Assembly (NCBI GenBank): GCA_030649205.1
Contig: JAUSGE010000007.1
Location: forward strand, 1-46,761
Reading direction: 5' to 3'
Origin: a bacterium
GTDB taxonomy: Bacteria; Patescibacteriota; Patescibacteriia; Patescibacteriales; GWC2-42-12
DNA: 46,761 nt
The notes under the pieces are model-generated. The model was not told where the DNA came from, did not search any database, and worked only from the letters and a program-made list of their open reading frames with translations. Shown piece by piece: positions 38,601 through 46,761 of this stretch; the stretch's first letter is position 1; each line of letters opens with the position of its first letter. The translations under genes were made by a program, and so were the position numbers.

Positions 38601-38746
38601 GTTTTAGCTCAATTGAAAATTTTTCAAGCGATGTTGGTATTTTGCAAAGATCTATGGAAAGAAACCGAATGAGCTTAGAAAAAAGTACTAAAGGCTATAA
38701 AAATGTAACCGATAAATTAAATAGCCTATCTAGTAAAATAAGCTAA
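35654..38746 (+). CDS. Polytopic TrbL/VirB6-like membrane protein with C-terminal HExxH zincin-like domain
   Basis: N-terminal multi-TM (AGAIDKAVSFVVGGIASLIIVVCGWIL...); C-terminal KTAHAHELMHARVG...EEAIMNEYFAEGL. Confidence 0.6.
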   Translation: MGNFYQKNKKISSLFLIIILVIGSFGLAHFAWAGAIDKAVSFVVGGIASLIIVVCGWILGVAISGILTITSYNNFINEKSIIDAWVVVRDLCNMFFILILLMVAFATILRIESYQWKKILPKLLIMAVLINFSKTICGLLIDFSQVIMLTFVNAFSDTGGNFVNALHVKDYLAVTKNQASWWDETGMNLNLTNTVAAMMFVIILMVVATVAMLAIMVIFLMRMIMLWIYIILSPFAFLLMAFPQGQKYASQWWSEFVKYLINGPVLAFFIWLTLIVMDNAPKFENSVFFDKVTGNLSYGQNSTIQALQTGTFISFIMAIGLLVGGLMISQQIGGLGASWGMSALGNLKNKGLGLAKTMGKFAGGVAGYVPAQYAKKAGYDLGDKMLGGLGKIPIVGNLALEGKGRLRKHRNYAEEKDTMYMQYLDEKDVDKIIARQRSRGAISWLGRGMESKKQLFNRALVRKAKGDEWGQTIEEKMANKTRFLIDLGEVAGHSITASGEDAFRDAEKGKLWNEFRNSSAGMIDDEQMRVYYFGGKGNALDKDGDRKGQEYNYKGLEGDAANSEYFRVGGWKDDKTGYWYEREDPDNKGHGLNFVSPDSMSIYTGMRQRMNEFFGMHHENYAPHMEKTVNADGTVKIKYNYKYLNAVYDEGKGPMKTFAQIRDRGTRQQKIQLRGFMEQRLKDENADGWSGSTKFKDAYKAYRDDNKLEENDKNLGKFLDASMANGGISAKKKEGDVRDVFGNSRPKMGETHSAEVASGITGLNRADRGVMAANFSELGLEDAAAKHFAGDDKTEIASRIKSSLQNNGLAEAAAKAVEDQINKASYLILHNREAGVSPGETKTAHAHELMHARVGANFSQDELKGVWNSMDENSKNDARKQISAKWGGKMSEEAIMNEYFAEGLTAKTRWGKGAVTSLDKKAEGGLDNLLKAKGSNITAFTSNVMQNRPTSDDVSRSMADNVDGSLKETLDELIGTLKDVGNGFSSIENFSSDVGILQRSMERNRMSLEKSTKGYKNVTDKLNSLSSKIS

Positions 38747-38747
38747 T

Positions 38748-39575
38748 ATGAACAGAGAAGAGTTAATAAAAAAAATAAATAATTTTTTAGACCAAAGCCC
38801 GTTTGACGACCGGGAAATAAAGACGTGGAAAGAGAAAATGTTAAAAATGAATGAAACCGATTTAAATGAATTATATAATTTGTTGCAAGAAAAGTTGAAA
38901 ATTTTAACTGAAAGCAACCAGTTGTTAATTAATATCGCGGAAGATATAGTTAAAGAGCAAGATAAAGAAATTGCCGAGATGCCCAAGAAAATAAATTTTA
39001 TAGACTTGCCGATTGCTTCGGTGGCAGGGATAATTAAACATGATTTAGCAAAATATTTAAAAAGCCAAAAAACCGATATGGTTATTTTGTTGGACGGTTA
39101 TTTTATAGAAGCTTTTGGCAATAATGAAAATGTGGTTGATGAATTTGATATGTTAATTAAGGCAGTTACGGCTAATAATGAGTTTTTGGACAGTAAAAGC
39201 AGGAGAACAATTAGTCAATGGCTTAAGCTATATAATCAGTCTAATGAAAATAGCCGGAGAAAAAATATTGATCGCATAAATTTTGTTAATCAAAGTAATG
39301 AAGCTAAAAAGTTAAGTAAAGAGACTGTCGGATATTTGCTTAATTTGTTAAGACTTTATGATTATCTATTGGATCCGGAAAGTGTGCTAACAACAATAAA
39401 CAAGACAGAAGAAAAAGCCGTGACCGGAGCGCCGCGAAAAACAGTTAGCAAAAATTTAAGCGAACAGGAAAAACAAATTATTGACTTAAGAAAAATCGCC
39501 GCCCAGTATCCGGCCGGGTCGTTTGAACGGAAAGCGGTGGAGGAGGAGATAGATCGCATAACGCGTAGCGCGTAA
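38748..39575 (+). CDS. Hypothetical protein ending in repeated tail 'AAQYPAGSFERKAVEEEI'
   Basis: ORF immediately after 35654 gene; C-terminal 54 nt recurs at 40257 and 41207. Confidence 0.6.
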   Translation: MNREELIKKINNFLDQSPFDDREIKTWKEKMLKMNETDLNELYNLLQEKLKILTESNQLLINIAEDIVKEQDKEIAEMPKKINFIDLPIASVAGIIKHDLAKYLKSQKTDMVILLDGYFIEAFGNNENVVDEFDMLIKAVTANNEFLDSKSRRTISQWLKLYNQSNENSRRKNIDRINFVNQSNEAKKLSKETVGYLLNLLRLYDYLLDPESVLTTINKTEEKAVTGAPRKTVSKNLSEQEKQIIDLRKIAAQYPAGSFERKAVEEEIDRITRSA

Positions 39576-39680
39576 CTCATAACTCGTAACTCATAACGCA
39601 AAACGCGGGTTGAATAGGAGACAAAAAATCCCCCTAACCCCCTTTGATAAAGGGGGCAATAAGAATATTATAAAATATTT

Positions 39681-40220
39681 ATGCGGGAAGTTGAAATAAT
39701 TGATGATGGCATAATAGAGAATAAGATTCTGCCGATTCACGGACAAAAAGTGATAATTGATCGCGACTTGGCGGCGCTTTATGGCGTTGGAACAAAGGTT
39801 CTGAATCAAGCTGTCAAAAGAAACAAGAAGAGGTTCCCGGATGATTTTATGTTTCAGCTTAATAAAATTGAAACAAATATACTGGTCACAAATTGTGACC
39901 GGTTCAAGACATTAAAACATTCTTCTAGCCTGCCTTATGCCTTTTCCGAGCAAGGCGTGGCCATGCTGTCAACCGTCTTAAACAGCGAAAAAGCGATTTT
40001 AGTTAACCCTGTGAAATATGCTGCGCATCCCGTAGGGATTTCACGGGGTTAATATTGCCATTATGCGGACTTTTGTGAACATCAGAAAATTTATTTCCAC
40101 TTATGAGGGATTGGCCATGAAAATAGCCGAATTGGAGAAAAAATACGATAAGAAAATCAGTAAAATTTTTGAGATACTGGGCCAGCTGGCCGGGCCGGAA
40201 ATAACAAAAAAGAGGTAATA
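39681..40220 (+). pseudogene. ORF6N gene interrupted by a 46-bp palindromic insertion
   Basis: First 110 codons are ORF6N; after 40006 an insertion shifts frame; downstream IAIMRTFVNIRKFISTYEGLAMKIAELEKKYDKK continues the gene in another frame to about 40220. Confidence 0.8.
40003..40052. repeat. Miniature palindrome with TTAA at both ends
   Basis: TTAACCCTGTGAAATA...GATTTCACGGGGTTAA. Confidence 0.8.
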
Positions 40221-40402
40221 GGATTTAAGGGGTAGAATTAAAACAACTCGCGCGAGAGTATCCGGCCGGGTCGCTCCCGCGCAAGGCGGTGGAGGAGGAG
40301 ATTAAAAAACTAAATGACAAATGACGAATTTCCAATGACAAAAAAAATGAGATTGCTTCGTCGCTGGCGCTCCTCGCAATGACAGACGCGCAATGCAGTT
40401 GA

Positions 40403-40451
40403 TTGACATCATAGTATATAAATACTATTATTATAGTGTAAATACACTATA
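40403..40451 (+). promoter_or_regulatory. Promoter plus operator dyads for MNT gene
   Basis: TTGACA-17-TATTAT; ATAGTAT-ATAA-ATACTAT and TATAGTGTA-AA-TACACTATA. Confidence 0.7.
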
Positions 40452-41032
40452 TGATAAATATTTTAAAATCAAAATTAAGAGCCGAATTGCTGTCTTTCTA
40501 TATTTCTCATCCGGACGCAGAATTGTATTTAAGTGAATTAGCCAGAACCATTAAAGCTGATCCGATGAATCTGTCCAGAGAGCTGGTCAGACTGGAAAAA
40601 GATAATATTTTTACTTCTCGCGCGAGCGGCAAGCAGAAATATTATAAATTAAATAAGAATTATCTATTTTATAGAGAGCTTAAAAATATCGTGGCTAAAA
40701 CCGTGGGCGTGGAAGGCAGTTTAGCGAAAATATTAAAAGGTGAATCGGCGATTAAACTTTGTTTTATTTACGGTTCTTATGCGACGGGCGAGGATAAAAC
40801 TGATTCTGATATAGATTTATTTATTATCGGCGAGTCTTCGGTTATGGATGCTGTCGCGGAGAAAATCGGCGGCCTGGAGAAAAAAATCGGCCGAGAAATC
40901 AATTATCGTTTTTTTTCGGAGCACGATTTTAAAAAGGCGCTTAAAGAAAAAAATTCGTTTATTTTAAACATTATTAAAAATAAAAAGATTTTTTTAATCG
41001 GCGATGAAAAAGATTTTAGAAAATTTAATTAA
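40451..41032 (+). CDS. mntA: wHTH + MNT nucleotidyltransferase, orphan
   Basis: YGSYATGEDKTDSDIDLFIIG motif. Confidence 0.85.
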   Translation: MINILKSKLRAELLSFYISHPDAELYLSELARTIKADPMNLSRELVRLEKDNIFTSRASGKQKYYKLNKNYLFYRELKNIVAKTVGVEGSLAKILKGESAIKLCFIYGSYATGEDKTDSDIDLFIIGESSVMDAVAEKIGGLEKKIGREINYRFFSEHDFKKALKEKNSFILNIIKNKKIFLIGDEKDFRKFN

Positions 41033-41050
41033 AGAGGGATTATTACAAAA

Positions 41051-41191
41051 GGAAACCGGCATCAAGCGGTTTATGAGGCGGAAATAATTTCTGACGGCGA
41101 AGCTGAAGCCGCCATAAAAACCGCGCGGGAATTTATAAAACGAGTTAATGATTATTTAAGCGAGGAAGACCCGCAGAGGAAATTATTGTAG
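41051..41191 (+). pseudogene. C-terminal remnant of HEPN partner
   Basis: GNRHQAVYEAEIISDGEAEAAIKTAREFIKRVNDYLSEEDPQRKLL* with no start and no N-terminal half. Confidence 0.65.
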
Positions 41192-41329
41192 AATTTATAA
41201 CAACCCGCCGCCCAGTATCCGGCCGGGTCGCTCCCGCGGAAAGCGGTGGAGGAGGAGATTGGAAAATTGGAATGACAAAGAATGAGATTGCCGCGTCCCG
41301 AGTACGGGGCTCGCAATGACAAAAAATGT

Positions 41330-42286
41330 ATGAACAATATAATTATTTGCGGCGCTTTGGCCTATGATCGGATCATGGATTTTCCGGGAAAATTTTCCGA
41401 GCATATTTTAGCCGGTCAGACGCACATCCTGAATTTGTCTTTTACCGTGAACGGCGTTAAGGAAAGTTTCGGCGGCACGGGCGGCAATATCGCTTATAGC
41501 TTAGCCATGCTGGGCGAGCGGCCGAAAATCGTGGCCGTGGCCGGCAAAGATTTTGGCAAGTATCGGGTCTGGCTGAAAAAAAATAAAATTGATATAAGCG
41601 GCGTGAAAATTGTGAAAGACGAATTGACGGCCAGCGCGCATATTATTACTGATAAAGACGATAATCAGATTACGGCCTTTTATCCGGGAAGCTTAACCCC
41701 CCTAACCCCCCTTTTGAAGGGGGGTGAAAATGCGCTGGCCATTGTCGCGCCGGACACAGTTGCCAGAATGCGAGAATATGCTAAAATATTCAGACAAAAC
41801 CATCTGCCTTATATTTTTGATCCGGGCCAGCAGACCGCTTATTTCAGCGCGCGCGAATTGGCGCTTGGCATCAAGGGCGCGGCTATGCTCATTGGCAACG
41901 ATTATGAAATCCGGCTGATTTTAAATAAGCTGGCGTCAGAGTCCTCTGCGAGAGACTCTGACGGGGGGCTGGCTCGGCTCCGAAAAATGGTGGAAATTTT
42001 AGTAATTACCAAAGGCGGCCAGGGCGCGGAAATATATAATCAGAATAAAAAAATAATTGTGCCGGCGGCCAAGAAAAAAGCCATCGTGGACCCGACCGGC
42101 GCCGGCGACGCTTTCCGCGCCGGGTTTATTGAAGGGCTGGTCATGAATTTAGAGCTGGAACAATGCGCCTGGCTGGCCATGGTAGTGTCGGCCTACGCGG
42201 TAGAAAATCAGGGGACGCAGGCGCACCGGTTTTCGTGGCAGGAAGTGGAGAAGAGATATTGGGAGAATTATGGAGAGAAGATATAA
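41330..42286 (+). CDS. PfkB-family sugar/nucleoside kinase, adenosine-kinase-like
   Basis: IICGALAYDRIMDFPGKF...FGGTGGNIAYSLAMLGERPKIVAVAGKDFG...VDPTGAGDAFRAGFIEGL; next to ahcY. Confidence 0.85.
   Translation: MNNIIICGALAYDRIMDFPGKFSEHILAGQTHILNLSFTVNGVKESFGGTGGNIAYSLAMLGERPKIVAVAGKDFGKYRVWLKKNKIDISGVKIVKDELTASAHIITDKDDNQITAFYPGSLTPLTPLLKGGENALAIVAPDTVARMREYAKIFRQNHLPYIFDPGQQTAYFSARELALGIKGAAMLIGNDYEIRLILNKLASESSARDSDGGLARLRKMVEILVITKGGQGAEIYNQNKKIIVPAAKKKAIVDPTGAGDAFRAGFIEGLVMNLELEQCAWLAMVVSAYAVENQGTQAHRFSWQEVEKRYWENYGEKI
41934..41963. repeat. In-frame REP-like palindrome inside pfkB
   Basis: CGTCAGAGTC-ctctgcgaga-GACTCTGACG; encodes SESSARDSDG. Confidence 0.8.
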
Positions 42287-42299
42287 TTTTTGTCGCACT

Positions 42300-42423
42300 G
42301 TCATTGCGAGCGACTGAAAGGAGCGCGGCAATCGCAGGTATGATAAGTTTAACTAAAATTTTTACTTTAATTTATATTTTACATTCGTGAGATTGCTTCG
42401 TCGCTGAAGCTCCTCGCAATGAC
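42300..42423. repeat. GTCATTGCGAG...CTCGCAATGAC repeat (another at 43745-43865)
   Basis: Inverted ends as above. Confidence 0.85.
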
Positions 42424-42437
42424 AATCGCAGCTTTAT

Positions 42438-43736
42438 ATGACTTATGACGTCAAAGATTTAAAGTTAGCTGAAGCAGGAAAAAAAAGAATAGAGTGGGCC
42501 AGCAAAGACATGCCGGTTTTAAGCTTGGTTAAGGAGCGCTGGGCCAAAGACAAGCCGTTGCGCGGGCTCAAGCTGTCCGCTTGTCTGCATGTCACGGCCG
42601 AAACCGCCAATTTGGCGCGCACGCTGAAAGCCGGCGGAGCTGAAGTTCTGCTGTGCGCTTCCAATCCGCTGTCCACGCAGGACGATGTGGCCGCGGCCTT
42701 GGTAAAAGGCTACGGCATCGCGGTCTACGCCATTCACGGCGAAGATAAAAAAACTTATTACTCGCATTTAAACGCGGCGCTGAAGTTCGGTCCCAATATC
42801 ACCATGGATGACGGCGCCGACTTGTTGACGCTCTTGCACACGGAGTACAAAAACCAGGCAAAAAATATTTGGGGCTCTATGGAAGAAACCACTACCGGCG
42901 TAATCAGGCTAAGGGCTTTGGAAAAATCAGGCAAGCTGGCCGTGCCGATCATGGCCGTGAATGACGCCAAGACCAAAAACATGTTTGATAACCGCTATGG
43001 CACGGGTCAGTCCACGCTGGACGGCATTATTCGCGCCACGGATATCCTAATCGCGGGTAAAAACGCGGTGGTGGCCGGCTATGGCTGGTGCGGCCGCGGG
43101 TTTGCCGCGCGCGCTCGCGGCATGGGCGCCAAAGTGATTGTGGCCGAAGTTGATAAAATTAAAGCTTTAGAGGCCTGCATGGACGGCTTCCAGGTTATGG
43201 CCATGAGCGAGGCGGCTAAGGTCGGCGATTTGTTCTGCACTTTGACCGGCGACATTAATGTCATTAGGGGCGAGCATTTTAAGCTGATGAAGGACGGGGC
43301 TATCGTTTGCAACTCCGGCCATTTTGACGTGGAAATAAATGTCAAAGAGCTGAAAAAACTGGCCGGAAAAATCAATAAAAACGTGAGGAATAATGTGGAT
43401 GAATACGTTATCGGAAAAACCCCCCTTAATCCCCCCTTTAAAAGGGGGGCAGGAGGGGTTAAAAGCATATATTTATTAGCCGAAGGCCGGCTGGTCAACC
43501 TAGCCGCGGCCGAAGGGCATCCGGCCAGCGTGATGGACATGAGCTTTGCCACCCAGGCTTTGGCCACGGAATTTGTGGCGAAAAATTATAAAAAGCTGGA
43601 TAAGAAAGTTTATAACGTGCCGGAAGAATTGGAGCAATGGATCGCGGATTTGAAATTGAAGTCCATGAATGTTAAAATAGATAAATTAACGGCCGAGCAG
43701 GAAGAATATTTGAAGGGCTGGGAGACGGGAACGTAA
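42438..43736 (+). CDS. ahcY: Adenosylhomocysteinase
   Basis: [39 protein letters not shown]...[23 protein letters not shown]. Confidence 0.97.
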   Translation: MTYDVKDLKLAEAGKKRIEWASKDMPVLSLVKERWAKDKPLRGLKLSACLHVTAETANLARTLKAGGAEVLLCASNPLSTQDDVAAALVKGYGIAVYAIHGEDKKTYYSHLNAALKFGPNITMDDGADLLTLLHTEYKNQAKNIWGSMEETTTGVIRLRALEKSGKLAVPIMAVNDAKTKNMFDNRYGTGQSTLDGIIRATDILIAGKNAVVAGYGWCGRGFAARARGMGAKVIVAEVDKIKALEACMDGFQVMAMSEAAKVGDLFCTLTGDINVIRGEHFKLMKDGAIVCNSGHFDVEINVKELKKLAGKINKNVRNNVDEYVIGKTPLNPPFKRGAGGVKSIYLLAEGRLVNLAAAEGHPASVMDMSFATQALATEFVAKNYKKLDKKVYNVPEELEQWIADLKLKSMNVKIDKLTAEQEEYLKGWETGT

Positions 43737-43889
43737 ACTAAGCTGTCATTGCGAGGAGCGTTAGCGAACGCGGATCCCTCGCATTCGCTCGGGACAGGCT
43801 TCGCAATCTCTGGTTAATTTCCGAGTTCGTGAGATTGCTTCGCTCCCTCCGGTCGCTCGCAATGACAAATAATATTAATAATAATAATT

Positions 43890-45062
43890 ATGCCTGACAA
43901 AAATGTGCGATTAATCACCTCGGAATCAGTGACCGAGGGCCATCCGGACAAGGTCTGCGACCAAATTAGCGATGGCATCTATGACGAAATGTTAAAAGTT
44001 GATCCTATGAGCCGCTCGGCCGTGGAAGCTTTCTGCTCTACCGGCCTGGTCGTGGTGGGCGGGGAAGTTACCACCAAGGCTTATGTTAACATTGATAAAG
44101 TCGTGCGCGATGTACTGCGCGATATCGGCTACGACAAGCAGGAATACGGTTTTTGCTGCGATGACGTTGGCGTGATGGTCGCCATTCATGAACAAAGCCC
44201 GGACATCGCCCAGGGCGTGAATGAAGGCGAAGGCGAATTTAAAGAACAGGGGGCCGGCGACCAAGGGCTGATGATCGGCTATGCCACCAACGAAACGCCG
44301 GAACTGATGCCTCTGCCCATCATCTTGGCGCATAAATTAACCGCGAAACTGGCGCGGGTGAGAAAAGACGGCCTCTTGCCGTATTTAAGGCCGGACGGCA
44401 AAAGCCAGGTAACCATTGAATATCACGGCGATAAGGCGGTACGCGCCGAAACCGTGGTGATTGCCGCTCATCACAGCGACAAAGTCAGCCTGAAAAAATT
44501 GCGCGCTGACATCAGAGAAAAAGTGATTGAGCCGGTCATGGGCAAGCTCTTGGACAACAAAACCAAATATTTTATCAACGCCACAGGCAAGTTCACTTTC
44601 GGCGGTCCGCCGGCCGACACGGGTTTGACCGGACGAAAAATTATCGTTGATACTTACGGCGGCGCCGTACCGCACGGCGGCGGAGCCTTTTCCGGCAAAG
44701 ATTTGACTAAAGTTGACCGGTCGGGCGCTTATATGGCCAGATACACAGCCAAAAATGTAGTAGCGGCCGGACTGGCTGACCGCTGTCTCCTGCAAGTCGC
44801 TTATGCCATTGGCGTGGCTGAACCGGTGGGAATTTACATTGACACTTACGGCACGCATAAAATCAGTGAAGAGAAAATATTAGCGCTGATTAACAAGCAT
44901 TTTGATTTCCGGCCCAAGAGAATCATTGACGCGCTTAATTTAAGGCGGCCGATTTATAGAAAGACAGCGGCTTACGGCCATTTCGGCCGCAATGGCAAGG
45001 CTTTCCCTTGGGAAGAAACGGATAAAGCCAAGCTGTTAAAGAAGGAAGCAAACTTGAAATAA
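43890..45062 (+). CDS. metK: S-adenosylmethionine synthetase
   Basis: [27 protein letters not shown]...[24 protein letters not shown]...[23 protein letters not shown]. Confidence 0.98.
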   Translation: MPDKNVRLITSESVTEGHPDKVCDQISDGIYDEMLKVDPMSRSAVEAFCSTGLVVVGGEVTTKAYVNIDKVVRDVLRDIGYDKQEYGFCCDDVGVMVAIHEQSPDIAQGVNEGEGEFKEQGAGDQGLMIGYATNETPELMPLPIILAHKLTAKLARVRKDGLLPYLRPDGKSQVTIEYHGDKAVRAETVVIAAHHSDKVSLKKLRADIREKVIEPVMGKLLDNKTKYFINATGKFTFGGPPADTGLTGRKIIVDTYGGAVPHGGGAFSGKDLTKVDRSGAYMARYTAKNVVAAGLADRCLLQVAYAIGVAEPVGIYIDTYGTHKISEEKILALINKHFDFRPKRIIDALNLRRPIYRKTAAYGHFGRNGKAFPWEETDKAKLLKKEANLK

Positions 45063-45140
45063 TTTCCAATTTCCAATATCCAATTTCCAATGATTTCGGA
45101 ATTAGAAATTAGGAATTAGATATTAGAAATTTTTGACTCT

Positions 45141-45728
45141 ATGTTCACCGGCATTGTGGAAAAAATGGGCGAAATAGCAAAAATTGAAACTAAACAAGGC
45201 AAAGTTTATTTTACTATTGGCGCTGGTAATTTTTTACGCGGTGTCCGTGCGGGCGGCAGCATCTCCTGCGACGGCGTTTGTTTGACGGCGGTTAAAATCG
45301 CCGCCGGCAGTTTTACGGTAGAACTGATGCCGGAGACTTTGCGCTTGACAAAATTCAGCCGCGGCAAGACTGGCGATTCGGTCAACCTGGAAAAATCCTT
45401 GCGCGTGGGCGATTATATAGGCGGCCATTTTGTTATGGGGCATGTTGACGCCGTGGGTGCCGTGGAGAAAGTCGACCAGCAAGGAGCTGATGCCAGCCTA
45501 ACCATAAAAGTTCCCCGGAAAATAATTAAATATCTGGCCTACAAAGGCTCGGTGTCTGTCAATGGCGTCAGTTTGACCATCGGTGAATCAGGAAAAAATT
45601 GGTTCAAGGTATATTTAATCGGCCATACTCTGGCTATTACTAATTTAGGCAAGCTGAAAGTAAAAGACAAAGTGAATATAGAAGTTGATACTATCGCCAG
45701 GTATTTAGAGAGTTTGATGAAAAAATAA
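45141..45728 (+). CDS. ribE: Riboflavin synthase alpha chain
   Basis: MFTGIVEKMGEI...GDSVNLEKSLRVGDYIGGHFVMGHVD...duplicate lumazine-binding domains. Confidence 0.95.
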   Translation: MFTGIVEKMGEIAKIETKQGKVYFTIGAGNFLRGVRAGGSISCDGVCLTAVKIAAGSFTVELMPETLRLTKFSRGKTGDSVNLEKSLRVGDYIGGHFVMGHVDAVGAVEKVDQQGADASLTIKVPRKIIKYLAYKGSVSVNGVSLTIGESGKNWFKVYLIGHTLAITNLGKLKVKDKVNIEVDTIARYLESLMKK

Positions 45729-45808
45729 TTTATTTTTTTCTCCCCTGCTTTAGCAGGCTATTAGTAAGATTAACGCCGGCTTAAGCCGGGTAGAATAAAA
45801 TATATAAC

Positions 45809-46267
45809 ATGAAATCAAATATTTTCAGCAAGTTAAATGGAGACAAGCTGAAGATCGCCATAGTCAGAGCCAGATTTAACAGTCAAATTACGGATAAATT
45901 GGCTCAAGGAGCGCTGGCGGCGCTAAAGCTGGCCGGAGTTAAGAGCGCCAATATTTCAGTCCATGAAACTCCCGGATCTTTTGAAATTCCTTTAGTTTGC
46001 CAAAAATTGGCGCGAACCAGGAAATATCATGGTATAATAACTATTGGAGCGATTATCAAAGGCGAAACCGCGCACTTTGAATATATTTCCCAAGCCGCCA
46101 TCGGCGGAGTAACGCAGGTTATGCTGGCGGAAAGATTGCCCATTACCTTGGGTATTATCACCACCTATAACTTGCGCCAGGCTCAGGCGCGCTGCCGCGC
46201 CGATCAGGCCAATAAAGGCTATGAAGCGGCTCTGGCTTTAGTAGAAATGATATTAAATTACAAGTAG
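45809..46267 (+). CDS. ribH: 6,7-dimethyl-8-ribityllumazine synthase
   Basis: KIAIVRARFNSQITDKLAQGALAALKLAGV...VHETPGSFEIPLVCQKLA...GAIIKGETAHFEYI. Confidence 0.96.
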   Translation: MKSNIFSKLNGDKLKIAIVRARFNSQITDKLAQGALAALKLAGVKSANISVHETPGSFEIPLVCQKLARTRKYHGIITIGAIIKGETAHFEYISQAAIGGVTQVMLAERLPITLGIITTYNLRQAQARCRADQANKGYEAALALVEMILNYK

Positions 46268-46618
46268 ATGTACAATTTTACAGCTAAAGTTATCAGCGGC
46301 CGGAAGACTGGCCGTGAGCTTGGCTTTCCCACGGCTAATTTAGATAAGCTGGATTTGCCGATTAGCCATGGGGTCTACGCGGTGGAAGTTAAACCGGCCG
46401 GCAAGTCTTATCAGGGCTTAATGCATTACGGGCCTAAAAAAACCTTTGACGGAGAAGTTACCCGCGAAGTTTATATAAAGAATTTCAGCCAGAATATTTA
46501 CGGCCAGACGCTGGAAGTGAAAGTGATCAGGAAAATACGGGAGGTTAGGAGGTTTAAAAATATTGAAGAACTGAAAAAGCAGATTAGCAAAGATTTGCTG
46601 GAATTAAACAAGTCTTGA
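46268..46618 (+). CDS. Stand-alone riboflavin kinase domain
   Basis: AKVISGRKTGRELGFPTANLDKLDLPISHGVYAVEV (flavokinase half of RibF only). Confidence 0.9.
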   Translation: MYNFTAKVISGRKTGRELGFPTANLDKLDLPISHGVYAVEVKPAGKSYQGLMHYGPKKTFDGEVTREVYIKNFSQNIYGQTLEVKVIRKIREVRRFKNIEELKKQISKDLLELNKS

Positions 46619-46667
46619 AAAATTTTCAATTTACAATTTTCAATTTTCAAACAAGGTATAATCAATT

Positions 46668-46761
46668 TAGAAGTGCAACTTTGAGTGGTATACTCAAGGT
46701 TGTATGAATAATAAAAACTACAAACAGCTTGATCAGACAGAGCGCGACCGAATCTATCTAT
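46668..46761 (+). mobile_element. Left end of IS30-like element; transposase start at 46704 (truncated by window)
   Basis: MNNKNYKQLDQTERDRIYL matches IS30 transposase N-termini; preceded by agaagtgcaactttgagtggtatactcaaggttgt, a likely end sequence. Confidence 0.75.

Noticed and set aside
45063-45140. FMN riboswitch upstream of ribE
   Set aside because: The leader is short AT-rich inverted repeats; none of the conserved RFN element segments were recognised.

Overview
The window looks like a Patescibacteria/CPR-type chromosome segment. This is inferred from gene style (S23 four-helix proteins, DUF2341/LamG surface proteins, MNT/HEPN modules); no search was run. Housekeeping genes present are pheS-pheT, an AddA/UvrD-like helicase-nuclease, an M16 protease, an adenosine-kinase-like pfkB + ahcY + metK methyl cycle, and ribE-ribH-riboflavin kinase. 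Between them lie large surface proteins, three MNT nucleotidyltransferase modules (two with intact HEPN, one decayed), two GIY-YIG cassettes, two ORF6N genes, a REP-associated transposase, and the start of an IS30-like element at the right edge. The strongest candidate for something undescribed is 9.05-14.6 kb. A DUF2341/LamG gene is bracketed by two minus-strand tRNA-like RNA genes with aberrant D-arms. Each has a neighbouring predicted small RNA (TTGACA-16-TATNAT promoter, intrinsic terminator) whose 5' end is complementary to the anticodon-arm equivalent of its own tRNA-like partner. The whole block is flanked by an N-terminal and a C-terminal fragment of LamG-type genes. The window is also rich in several unrelated palindromic repeat families inserted in-frame in proteins, including essential ones such as PheT, and in duplicated gene tails that bracket accessory cassettes. 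All statements come from manual reading; no database or folding program was used.
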